A stretch of DNA of 64,000 nucleotides from Cytophagales bacterium (GTDB lineage Bacteria; Bacteroidota; Bacteroidia; Cytophagales; Bernardetiaceae). The notes beneath the pieces are model-generated. The model was not told where the DNA came from. It did not search any database and worked only from the letters and a program-made list of their open reading frames with translations. Shown here piece by piece: positions 45,099-53,836 of this stretch. The translations under genes were made by a program, and so were the position numbers. Every line of letters starts with the position of its first letter. Within the stretch, counting starts at the first letter, position 1. The stretch lies in contig RDZD01000014.1 in assembly GCA_004293815.1 (NCBI GenBank), positions 60,179 through 124,178 of the forward strand. The letters run 5' to 3'.

Positions 45099-48044
45099 TC
45101 ATTCCCCCGTCATCACAAACGCTCCCCAAAAATACGGCTCGGGATGCTGTGTCTTGATTTCAGCTTGTGCTTCATTGAAGGCTTTACGGGCATTGTTGTA
45201 TTTGGCGAATTTTTGATAGAAAATCGTCATCAATTTTTGCGTTACCGTATCATCCACTTTCCACATGGACATGACAATCGTTTTTGCGCCAGCAACTTTA
45301 AAAGCTCGTTGCAATCCGTACACGCCCTCGCCTGCTTTTACGTCGCCTAAGCCCGTCTCGCAAGCAGACAAAACGACCAAATCTGTTTCGTCCAAATCCA
45401 AATTCGCCGCTTCCAAAGCCGTCAAAATGCCGTCTTCGGTATCAGGCTTGATTTCCGCACGCGTGTAATCGCTTACGCCTGTGAGCAACAAGCCTGAGCG
45501 CAACATTGGATTGATGTTTGCGTTTTTCTCTTTAGAGTCAATAAAAAAACCGTGTGTTGAGAGGTGCAAAATTTTCGGATTGCGCACTTTTTTGATGTTT
45601 TCTTCCGTCGCAGATTTATCAAGGAGTAGTCCTATCTTATATTTTTGGTTACTAAGGATTTGATTAATTTTTTTGATTTCTTCTTTTGTGCCTGGCAAAA
45701 GGCTGACTTTTTGAAAGTTGGCGAAGGTACGTGTGGTGTCTGCTTCGAGTTCTCTTTTGCGGCTTTCGTTGGCGTTTTGTGTCTGCAAATCGTATATTGG
45801 GTAGCCCAAAAGTTCGGCTTTGAGATTTTTATTTTCCGATTTTCCGAAAGCCAAAATGTCTTTTGTATTCGTTACCAAATGCAATTCAATTTCGTCCAAA
45901 ACATATTCTTTCGTTTCGGGATTTTGAAGTGTATTGATCGAAATTTGATTGTAAACGCCGTCGGGTGAAAAATACACTTTTTTGATGCCTTTCAATTTTT
46001 GGGCAATCGGTTTCCAAAATTCATTGTAGGATAAATCATCCTCTTGCATGTACAAAATTGCATTTTTTTGGTATATAGAAAATTGACTTTCCAGATCATT
46101 GCCGTTTTTGAGCAAGACGAGTTCGGGTTCTTTTGAATTTTTGCGAATAATGAGGGCGGCGTATTGAACGGTGTCTGTTAAGTCGTTAATTGGATATTTT
46201 GGAAAATTTGGTGCTTTGGCAACATCTGAGGTATCGGTAACGATTCTTGGAACACCGAATTTATTGATACGGACAACTTCAATGGCTGCTTCACCTTTTT
46301 TGAGCTTATTTCTTATATCAAACCATTTAGTCTCCTCTTTTTCGGCTAAGTTTTTAAAGGCTTCGGATTTTTTAGACAGCTGCTGTTCTATTGTTTCGTT
46401 AAGTTTTAAAAGAGAATCTAAGTTTATTCCTTTTTCATTTCTGACTTCTAAACTCATTTCGCCAGCTTTAATAATCGCTTTTTTTTGTTCCGTCCAAATC
46501 CGATATAAATCTATTAATGTCGAATCCCTAGAATTCAAGATTCGGGATTTCATTTTTAAAGCGGTTTGCACTAAAATTCCTTTGGTCGCTAATTGGGTAT
46601 CATAAAAATCTTTAGTATCGTGGTTTGGTATTTCAATGGCAAAAGCATGATAAATATTCAAATGCTTTTTTAGCTTTTCATTAAAATAAAATTCCTTTTG
46701 CTGCTCAGTTAAAATAGGAAATTGAATTTCAGTTTGTTCAACTGCCCATTTCTTAACTTGAGATTGAGTTTCAACTGCTAAATCTTTTTCATCAGTTACC
46801 CAATTATGTACAGACCAATTTTTTAGTACATCATAATACCTGTAGTGTTTGCTGCCATATAAATCTTTATTTAATTTTAGTGCTTGTTTGTAAAGTTCTA
46901 ATGACTTATCATACTGACCAATATCTGTGTGAATAGTCGCTAAATTTGTAACTACATTAGTGTAATCAGGACTTACTTGTCCATAGTTTTTTTCAAAAAT
47001 ACCTAAAGATTTTGTATAAAGTAACAATGCTTGATGATAATTATTTGTCAATAAATATAATGTTGCCAAACTATTTAAAGAATTTGCGTATTGAGGGCTA
47101 TCCTCGCCCATAATCTGCTTAATATTTAACACTGACTCTTTCAAAAGCGGAAACGCTAGGCTAAAACTGTCCATGTCTGTGTACAATCTTGACAAATTAA
47201 ACAAAATTCGGTTATATAGAATATGTTTATCACCTACACTCATTTTCATTACATCTAAAGCTTGTATGAATAAAGGCACGGAAGTGGTGTAATTGCCCAT
47301 TTCATGATATACAATTGCCAAATTATTTAATGAATTTGCATAATCTGGGTGCTTTTCTCCTAAAATTTCCTTTCGCAATTCTAAAACATTATTGTATAAT
47401 GGTAAAGCAAGAGTATAATTACCCATACTCTTATGCAAAATAGCGATATTATTTAACGATGCGATGTAATCAAGATGCTTTTCTCCCAAAATCAACTTAC
47501 GAATTTCTAAAGATTTTTGATTAAGAGGCAAAGAGAGTTCATATTTGCCCAAAATGATATATAAAATGGATAAATTATGTAAAGAAGATGCATATTCTTT
47601 ACTCAATCCGTTATTAAACTGCTTGCTCACGTTGAGAGCCTCTTTAAAATTGGATTCACATAAAACAGTGTTATTTCCTTTGTTTATAGGTAAATAGAAT
47701 GTTGCTAAGTTCTGTAGGGCATGACTATAGACAAGAGAAGTTGAATTATATTTTTTGCATAATTGTACATTTTCATCTAGGAACGCAATAATTTTATCTT
47801 TTTCCCAAACATGAATGATACTATGATTCATATCATTTCTTATCGTCAAATATTTTTCATTTTCTTTACCAAATTCCTTTTCTACCAAGTTTAGAGCTCC
47901 TTCATACATGGGAATAGCTGATTTGAAATCACCCTTTTTCATTAAAGAATCTGCTTTTTTATGAGCAATATCCCAAGATTTTTCTTGTGCAAAAGACAAA
48001 GTAAATAGAAAAAATAAGCCGATGATTAATACAACAGATTTCAT
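45099..48044 (-). CDS. exported TPR-CHAT protein
   Basis: I choose ATG 48044 (981 residues), which begins a clean signal peptide (hydrophobic core, LSFAQE cleavage); the upstream ATG at 48071 lies at or upstream of the likely transcription start. Residues about 20-430 hold about eight to nine TPR repeats of the 42-residue kinesin-light-chain-like kind (A-x-x-L-N-N-L-A, Y-x-x-A-L-x-L-Y, G-E-K-H-P-D-Y). After a helical linker comes a C-terminal CHAT domain with His831 in LHLSTHGFF and Cys895 in LSACETGLGD, so the caspase-like dyad is intact. Some TPR-CHAT proteins work in toxin or CRISPR-linked proteolysis, but this one is exported and unlinked, so its target is unknown. The TPR half is visibly more AT-rich than the CHAT half. 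Confidence 0.9.
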   Translation of the reverse strand: MKSVVLIIGLFFLFTLSFAQEKSWDIAHKKADSLMKKGDFKSAIPMYEGALNLVEKEFGKENEKYLTIRNDMNHSIIHVWEKDKIIAFLDENVQLCKKYNSTSLVYSHALQNLATFYLPINKGNNTVLCESNFKEALNVSKQFNNGLSKEYASSLHNLSILYIILGKYELSLPLNQKSLEIRKLILGEKHLDYIASLNNIAILHKSMGNYTLALPLYNNVLELRKEILGEKHPDYANSLNNLAIVYHEMGNYTTSVPLFIQALDVMKMSVGDKHILYNRILFNLSRLYTDMDSFSLAFPLLKESVLNIKQIMGEDSPQYANSLNSLATLYLLTNNYHQALLLYTKSLGIFEKNYGQVSPDYTNVVTNLATIHTDIGQYDKSLELYKQALKLNKDLYGSKHYRYYDVLKNWSVHNWVTDEKDLAVETQSQVKKWAVEQTEIQFPILTEQQKEFYFNEKLKKHLNIYHAFAIEIPNHDTKDFYDTQLATKGILVQTALKMKSRILNSRDSTLIDLYRIWTEQKKAIIKAGEMSLEVRNEKGINLDSLLKLNETIEQQLSKKSEAFKNLAEKEETKWFDIRNKLKKGEAAIEVVRINKFGVPRIVTDTSDVAKAPNFPKYPINDLTDTVQYAALIIRKNSKEPELVLLKNGNDLESQFSIYQKNAILYMQEDDLSYNEFWKPIAQKLKGIKKVYFSPDGVYNQISINTLQNPETKEYVLDEIELHLVTNTKDILAFGKSENKNLKAELLGYPIYDLQTQNANESRKRELEADTTRTFANFQKVSLLPGTKEEIKKINQILSNQKYKIGLLLDKSATEENIKKVRNPKILHLSTHGFFIDSKEKNANINPMLRSGLLLTGVSDYTRAEIKPDTEDGILTALEAANLDLDETDLVVLSACETGLGDVKAGEGVYGLQRAFKVAGAKTIVMSMWKVDDTVTQKLMTIFYQKFAKYNNARKAFNEAQAEIKTQHPEPYFWGAFVMTGE

Positions 48045-48072
48045 AAATGTAGTGGTAAGACGGGTCTGCAAA

Positions 48073-48080
48073 CAAATTTA
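48073..48080 (-). promoter_or_regulatory. -7 element upstream of the TPR-CHAT gene
   Basis: On the minus strand it reads TAAATTTG, an exact match to TAnnTTTG. It supports the shorter start at 48044, since transcription would begin near 48066. A -33 TTTG is not seen at the usual distance. Confidence 0.45.
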
Positions 48081-48102
48081 AATAGATACATGCTACTCTT
48101 CC

Positions 48103-48140
48103 TAAAAATAAAAAATAAAAATAAAAATAAAAAATAAAAA
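48103..48140. repeat. A-rich low-complexity repeat
   Basis: A run of AAAAAT-type units repeated about six times, between the divergent TPR-CHAT and nadE genes. The rest of 48141-48419 shows no gene, hairpin or clear promoter. Confidence 0.7.
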
Positions 48141-48419
48141 GTGCACATCAAGGCTATTTAAGCTTAAAAAAATCCTTATCCAAGATTTATTTTTGAACTT
48201 AATTTGTGAAATTTATTTTAATACCTGTTTGTCAGTGTTTTGCAAGTTAAAAGCTTGCAGAGTTTTAAAAAGACTGCAAACATTGCATATCTGGCCTCTT
48301 CTATTCGCATAGCTTGGTGTTTGTGACAAACAATTTTTTTTGTTCAAAATTGTTCAAAAGTCTTAAAAACATTTGTTTAATTTACGCATATTGCCTTCAT
48401 CAAAACAAACAACTACCAC

Positions 48420-50417
48420 ATGAAACTCATAAAAGTAGCTGGTGCAGTTCTCAATCAAGTGCCTATGGACTGGCGCGGTAACCAAGCGCGTATCTTAGAA
48501 GCTATCAAGCAAGCACGTGAACAACAAGTATCCGTGCTCTGCCTGCCAGAACTCTGCATTACGGGCTATGGTTGTGAAGACATGTTCTATGCTCCTTCTG
48601 TACATCAAAAGGCTTTAGACGTGTTGTGGAATATTGTGCCGCAAACGCAAAATATGGTAGTTTGTCTTGGTTTGCCCATCATTTATCAAAACAGAATCTT
48701 TAATACCTCTGCGCTGGTGGTTAATGGCCGTATTTTAGGCTTTGTGGCCAAACGTTTTTTGGCAGGCAATGGCATTCATTACGAACCACGCTGGTTTACA
48801 CCATGGGAGGCTGATAAACGCATAGAATTGCCACTTTTTAACCCGCAAAGCCAAAAAAATGAATACTTTGGCTTCGGAGATGTGTTTTTTGATGTAGGTG
48901 GAATCAAAATAGGTTTTGAAATATGTGAAGATGCTTGGGTGGCCAACCGTCCTGGCCGTGGTTTATATGCCCAAGGGGTAGATGTGATTCTCAACCCCAG
49001 TGCTAGCCACTTTGCCTTTGGTAAGTTAGATGTTCGCAAGCGTTTTGTTTTAGAAGGCTCTAGGGCTTTTGGGGTGGCCTATGTGTATGCCAATCTCTTA
49101 GGCAATGAGGCAGGCCGCGCCATTTATGACGGTGGAGTGATTATAGCCTCGTCGGGTAGTTTAGTGGCTGTGGGCGAACGCTTGAGTTTTCATGATGTAT
49201 TGCTCACAACGGCTGTTATTGATGTAGCGGCTGCGCGCATGGCTCAGGCACAAGCTAGTATGGTTTTTCAAGTGACTAACCTAGAAAATACAGGTATACC
49301 AGCAGAATTTAGTTTTCCAGCTGTCAAGCCAGAGGCGCAACGCAGCGTGTCTCCCGCATGGGAGAGTTGTTTGAAGCTTCAGGAAGAAGAGTTTACACGT
49401 GCGCTCACCTTAGGGCTTTTTGACTATATGCGAAAGAGCCGATCCAATGGTTTTGTGGTGTCTCTAAGTGGTGGAGCTGACTCAGCTGCTGTTTTGGCGT
49501 GTTGTGCGCTGATGATTAAAATGGGCTGCCGTTCCATTGGTTTTGAGGCTTTCAAGCAAAAAATAAGTTATCTAAAGGGGATAGAAAAAGCCAAATCGGA
49601 AGAGCAGATAGCCAAGCTTTTACTCACGTCTATCTATCAAGGCAGCAAAAATAGTTCACAAACCACCCGAAACGCTGCCCGTGAAGTGGCCAAGGCTTTA
49701 AACAGCCAGCACCATGAGGTCAATATCAGTAACATGGTGAACCAATACACCAACGCTATCAGCAAAGCCATAGACCGCCCCCTCACATGGGAGCAAGATG
49801 ATATAGTGCTTCAGAACATACAGGCGCGTGTACGTGCACCTTCGGCGTGGATGCTAGCCAATCTTCAAAATGGATTGTTGCTTTCCACCAGCAACCGTTC
49901 TGAGGCAGCAGTGGGTTACGCTACTATGGATGGCGACACCAGCGGCGGTTTAAGCCCAATAGCGGGCATAGACAAGGCGTTTTTAAGGCAGTGGCTTAGG
50001 TGGCTAGAAAAAGAAGGCCCTTTGGGTGAGAACTTGGCCATACCTGCACTTAGGTATATTAATCAACAACAACCCACCGCAGAGTTGCGCCCATCAGAAC
50101 AAAAGCAAACCGATGAAGACGACTTGATGCCTTACGATGTGCTGGACGAAATAGAAGAGGCAGCTATTAGAGACAAAAAGTCTCCTATAGAATGTTTGTT
50201 GCTCTTAGAAGCTCGCCATAGCGAAGTGAGTCGAGCAATGCTCAAAGAGTGGGTGAGAAAGTTTTTCAGGCTTTGGAGTAGAAATCAATGGAAAAGAGAG
50301 CGTTATGCGCCTTCTTTTCATTTGGATGACAAAAACTTAGATCCTAAAACTTGGTGCAGATTTCCCATCCTTTCTAGCGGTTTTGAACAAGAGATAGAGG
50401 AAATGATGCAAAGCTAA
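48420..50417 (+). CDS. nadE: glutamine-dependent NAD+ synthetase
   Basis: Makes NAD+ from nicotinic acid adenine dinucleotide, ATP and glutamine in the cytoplasm. The 665-residue fusion has an N-terminal nitrilase-type glutaminase domain (residues about 5-280) with Glu in CLPELCITGYG, the Lys in AKRFL and the catalytic Cys169 in EICEDAW. The C-terminal synthetase domain begins near residue 320 with the PP-loop SLSGGADSAAV (about 346-356) and includes STSNRSEAAVGYATMDGDTSGG and the LRPSEQKQTDEDDLMPY segment. This two-domain plan indicates direct use of glutamine. It converges with menC (18 bases apart). Confidence 0.96.
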   Translation: MKLIKVAGAVLNQVPMDWRGNQARILEAIKQAREQQVSVLCLPELCITGYGCEDMFYAPSVHQKALDVLWNIVPQTQNMVVCLGLPIIYQNRIFNTSALVVNGRILGFVAKRFLAGNGIHYEPRWFTPWEADKRIELPLFNPQSQKNEYFGFGDVFFDVGGIKIGFEICEDAWVANRPGRGLYAQGVDVILNPSASHFAFGKLDVRKRFVLEGSRAFGVAYVYANLLGNEAGRAIYDGGVIIASSGSLVAVGERLSFHDVLLTTAVIDVAAARMAQAQASMVFQVTNLENTGIPAEFSFPAVKPEAQRSVSPAWESCLKLQEEEFTRALTLGLFDYMRKSRSNGFVVSLSGGADSAAVLACCALMIKMGCRSIGFEAFKQKISYLKGIEKAKSEEQIAKLLLTSIYQGSKNSSQTTRNAAREVAKALNSQHHEVNISNMVNQYTNAISKAIDRPLTWEQDDIVLQNIQARVRAPSAWMLANLQNGLLLSTSNRSEAAVGYATMDGDTSGGLSPIAGIDKAFLRQWLRWLEKEGPLGENLAIPALRYINQQQPTAELRPSEQKQTDEDDLMPYDVLDEIEEAAIRDKKSPIECLLLLEARHSEVSRAMLKEWVRKFFRLWSRNQWKRERYAPSFHLDDKNLDPKTWCRFPILSSGFEQEIEEMMQS

Positions 50418-50435
50418 CATGGGATTGTCTTGCTT

Positions 50436-51506
50436 TTAAAACGTCAAACTTTCTAAATTCCAACTTTCTTGGGGTAAGCTTTGGATAAAGCCTGAATTCA
50501 CTTGTAGAGGTGAGGCTAGGTTATTGGTGTAGAGCTGACCTGTACCGAGTCCCTGAAATCCAGACGCGCCCAGATGCGATGCCAGTTGACAAATAGCGTT
50601 TAAGCCCACATTGCTTTCAAGCGCGGACGTTATCCACCAAGGAACTTGTAGCTCTTGAGCGAGTTCTATCCATGCTTGACTACCCGCTACGCCACCGTGT
50701 AATGTGGGCTTAAGGACTATGAAGTTTGGCTTTACTTGTTCTAAAAGTATCTTTTTTTGCGGTGTTGTGGGGGCGTACATCAACTCTTCATCTAAAGCAA
50801 TTGGCACAGGACTTTTTTCGCAGAGCAAACTCATGTGTTCCCACTGCTGTGGTGCAATGGGTTGTTCTATGGAATGTAAATCAAATTGCTCAAGAGCCTG
50901 TAAACGCTCCAAAGCCTCAGCAGTAGCCCAAGCCCCATTGGCATCTACGCGAAGCGTAAGATTCTGTTTGTTAAATTGTTGTCGAATGTGTTTTAAAATA
51001 CTGCACTCTTCGGCAAAGTCAATAGCTCCCACTTTCATTTTGAGACAAGTGAACCCTTGTTCTAGCTTCTGTGCGATTTGCTTGATCATAAAAGCTTTGT
51101 CGCCCATCCATATCAGTCCATTGATAGGAATTTTTTCTTGTCCTTTAGCAAAATTGGTATCAAAAATCAAGCGTTTGCCCCCATGCTGAAAGTCTAACCA
51201 AGCTGTCTCAAGGGCGAATCGCAATGCGCTCTCTTCTGGAGGAATGGCCTGCCAAAAATCATTGTCAAGAGCCGATAAGTTCTGAAAATAGATTTTAAGC
51301 TGCTGATTCAAAAAGGCTTCGTAGTTGGGTTTGGCATCTAGGCTCAAGCCAGAGAGGGGTGCTGCTTCGCCAAGCCCAAAATGAAGAGGATTGTCTTTAT
51401 CTGAAATTTTGATAAAGAAACTGTCTTTTTGGTGTAAAACACCGCGAGATGTACCCGCGCCAAAAGAGAAGTTGAGTTGATACTTAATAAAAGAGGCTTG
51501 AAGCAT
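50436..51506 (-). CDS. menC: o-succinylbenzoate synthase, enolase superfamily
   Basis: Dehydrates SHCHC to o-succinylbenzoate in menaquinone synthesis. The 356 residues show the enolase-superfamily layout: a capping N-terminal domain, then a barrel with CLKMKVG (catalytic Lys), LRVDANGAW and IEQP/ALDEEL metal-binding acids, IVLKPTLHGG (second Lys) and TSALESNVG. This set matches MenC rather than dipeptide epimerases, which carry other ends. No other men gene is in the window. Menaquinone as the quinone fits the Bacteroidota assignment. Confidence 0.88.
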   Translation of the reverse strand: MLQASFIKYQLNFSFGAGTSRGVLHQKDSFFIKISDKDNPLHFGLGEAAPLSGLSLDAKPNYEAFLNQQLKIYFQNLSALDNDFWQAIPPEESALRFALETAWLDFQHGGKRLIFDTNFAKGQEKIPINGLIWMGDKAFMIKQIAQKLEQGFTCLKMKVGAIDFAEECSILKHIRQQFNKQNLTLRVDANGAWATAEALERLQALEQFDLHSIEQPIAPQQWEHMSLLCEKSPVPIALDEELMYAPTTPQKKILLEQVKPNFIVLKPTLHGGVAGSQAWIELAQELQVPWWITSALESNVGLNAICQLASHLGASGFQGLGTGQLYTNNLASPLQVNSGFIQSLPQESWNLESLTF

Positions 51507-51592
51507 GATGAAAAAGCTTGGATGTTGAAGCCTCTAAATTAGAAAAGTGGTTTCAAAAGATAGAGCTTTGAGTAGGATTACCGTACAAAAAA

Positions 51593-51622
51593 AACATTCC
51601 GAGCCAAAAGACTCGGAATGTT
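51593..51622 (-). terminator. terminator after the PhaE-like gene
   Basis: A perfect 11-base stem (51593-51603 and 51612-51622) with an 8-base loop. On the minus strand it is followed by a run of eight T, a classic rho-independent terminator 44 bases after the PhaE-like stop. Confidence 0.9.
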
Positions 51623-51665
51623 CGGTATCATCATAATCACAAAAATCACTAAAAATTAAACTAAT

Positions 51666-53174
51666 TTACTTTGCAGCTTTGCGTTTAGCAGCTGGTTTAG
51701 CTTCAGCCACTTCTTCTACAACCTCTGCAACTTCTGCATCAGCGATGTTGAGTTGTTTTTCGAGCGTGCGGATACGTGCTTTGAGTTCGTGAACCGTTTT
51801 GCTCATTTCTGCTACGTCAGAATTCAATGCTACTGGATAAGGCTCCAATACGAATTCCATACCGCGTTTCATAGCGTGGCGGATGTCAAACTGAAGGCTC
51901 AAAACTTCACCTTGTACAGATGAGAAAGCGTTGCTGCTGAAAAGTTCTACGAGTTGGTTTTCCAAAACGTTTACCCAGTGAGAGAAAAATTCGTTGTATG
52001 TTTTAACGCTTTCGCCTTTTTTCATGTTTTCGAACAACTCATTAGATACGTTTTCCATAGCTTTTTGAGCAGCAGTCATAACCATGAAGTTCATCTCAGA
52101 CACTTTCATTTGATAGTTGTTGAGGTTGCTTTGCATGGTCATTACCATTTCGCTCATATCTTTTTCACGGCTAGGTGGTACCAATTTGCTGAATGGCGCG
52201 TATACTTCTTGCATTTTAGCCATGAAAGACTTCTGAAGGTTTGTAAAAGCAGTCATATCAGCTTTCATACCAGCAGGCATCATGTTAGCCATTTGGTTCA
52301 TCATGTCAGTCATTGGGTTGTTGTTTGTGCCCATAAACTTGCTCATCATATCGCGATAGTTCTCCATGAACTTGGTCATTTGAGCAGACATGTCTTGCAT
52401 TTTGTTTGGTGTAAAGAGGCCAAACATCTCGCTCATAGCTTGCTGATAGCTCTCCATGTTCATGTTTTTCATGAAGTCTTTAGGGTCAAAGTTGTTGTTT
52501 GACATCATTTTGTAGTATGGCTGCCAAAACTCAAACATATTGCCATAAGCTTTAGAAGCGTCCATCATTTTTTGAGAAGCTTCTTTCATATAGCTAGGCA
52601 TCATTTCTTGCATTTTTTGATTAGCTTCTTTCATGTAACTAGGCATTGCATTTTGCATGTTTTGAGCCATTTCGCTCATAAAGTTGCCACTCATAAATTT
52701 CTCCATCATCTCTTTGTAGCTGCTCATGTTGGCAGAGTAAGCACTGTTGTCAAACTTCATGTTGGTCATTTTTTCAAAAGTTTCTTTGAAATGAATAGAC
52801 CATTTGTCATACATTTCCTTGCCCTTGTTCAAAATCTCTTGTGGGTTGGTGTTGATATCTTGACCCTGAATAGCAGAGTTCATAGCTTCCATCCACTTAG
52901 AAGTAAATTCGCGTTGTACATTCAACCAATTTTTCAATGATTCTGGCGTTGTAGCAGAAGGGTTTTCTGTGCTTTTTTTGATAGCATCAGCAATGATGTT
53001 CTTTTGGTTCTCGAACCACTCTTTGTAGAACTCTACGCCTTTTTGCATCACGTTGTCGCTAGAGCCAGTCGTTTGCAATTTTTTTGTTGTTTCTACCCAG
53101 TTCTCAACAATTTTGTTTTGAGTGTCGGTCCAAGTAGCAATCATATTTTTGGTTGTTTCCATTACGTTTTCCAT
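51666..53174 (-). CDS. methionine-rich PhaE/phasin-like protein
   Basis: A 502-residue helical protein. Near the C-terminus the region YNEFFSHWVNVLENQ to RIRTLEKQL resembles PhaE, the small subunit of class III polyhydroxyalkanoate synthases, followed by an Ala/Lys-rich tail as in granule-bound phasins. The N-terminal part is phasin-like (repeated W, K and E in coiled-coil helices). The centre (about residues 130-380) is extraordinarily rich in Met, often as MM or M-x-M; by my count about 60 Met, roughly 12% of the protein. No phaC synthase gene is adjacent. It could be a PhaE subunit, a granule phasin, or a Met-rich copper/oxidant-binding protein; the first two are more likely. A strong terminator suggests high expression. 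Confidence 0.65.
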   Translation of the reverse strand: MENVMETTKNMIATWTDTQNKIVENWVETTKKLQTTGSSDNVMQKGVEFYKEWFENQKNIIADAIKKSTENPSATTPESLKNWLNVQREFTSKWMEAMNSAIQGQDINTNPQEILNKGKEMYDKWSIHFKETFEKMTNMKFDNSAYSANMSSYKEMMEKFMSGNFMSEMAQNMQNAMPSYMKEANQKMQEMMPSYMKEASQKMMDASKAYGNMFEFWQPYYKMMSNNNFDPKDFMKNMNMESYQQAMSEMFGLFTPNKMQDMSAQMTKFMENYRDMMSKFMGTNNNPMTDMMNQMANMMPAGMKADMTAFTNLQKSFMAKMQEVYAPFSKLVPPSREKDMSEMVMTMQSNLNNYQMKVSEMNFMVMTAAQKAMENVSNELFENMKKGESVKTYNEFFSHWVNVLENQLVELFSSNAFSSVQGEVLSLQFDIRHAMKRGMEFVLEPYPVALNSDVAEMSKTVHELKARIRTLEKQLNIADAEVAEVVEEVAEAKPAAKRKAAK

Positions 53175-53227
53175 GGTATTCAGAGAGATTAAGAGAGTTT
53201 AAGGTTTGGTTTGCTCAAATCACAATG

Positions 53228-53235
53228 CAAAAGTA
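53228..53235 (-). promoter_or_regulatory. -7 element upstream of the PhaE-like gene
   Basis: On the minus strand this reads TACTTTTG, an exact TAnnTTTG match, 53 bases upstream of the ATG. No good -33 element is visible. Confidence 0.4.
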
Positions 53236-53836
53236 ATAGGTTTAATAGGTTTAGTATAACTGGCTAAGCAAATATATAAATCCGTAACATTCTGTATTTC
53301 AAATTATTATTTTTGTTTAACGGTGCTTTCGGTATTAAATTTGGTGACTAGAGTGAATCTCAAAATGAAGTTTGTTTTTTGGCTATTAAACCAAAAAAAA
53401 TATTTTTTTATAGAATTTAATTATTTTTGTGTGAACAAAAAATGACAAAGATATGACTTGTTTTAAGATACAAAATATAGATTTTCAGCTGTTTATAAAC
53501 TGTTTTGATTTTATTAAAGTAATTGGAGTTAGCAATGCTTTTGAAATGCCTTTTGTTTGATTTCTTTTCAATAAATTTATCACGATTGGTCGGTGGTCAA
53601 ATGCTGCTTTTTTTATCTAATTGGCTCTCGCAATTTTTTTTGTTGTATCTTTAGCCCCTAAACAGAAAGTCAAGTCTTTTGCGCACAATTTGAGGTTGTT
53701 GTATAATTTTATCTATTTTTTTGTACCAAAATTCCAATAATTGTGTTGTCTTTTCAAAACATTTGATTGATACAATAGCGTTTTAATGAATAAGTTATGA
53801 AGAATCATTTACTCAAAAAAGGTTACTCAAAAAAGT
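53236..53836. other. AT-rich spacer between divergent genes
   Basis: About 600 bases without a gene. A one-mismatch promoter -7 sequence (TATCTTTA, 53646-53653) with TTGG at -33 reads toward the S8 protease, but 183 bases upstream of it. No hairpin or repeat is evident. Confidence 0.5.
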
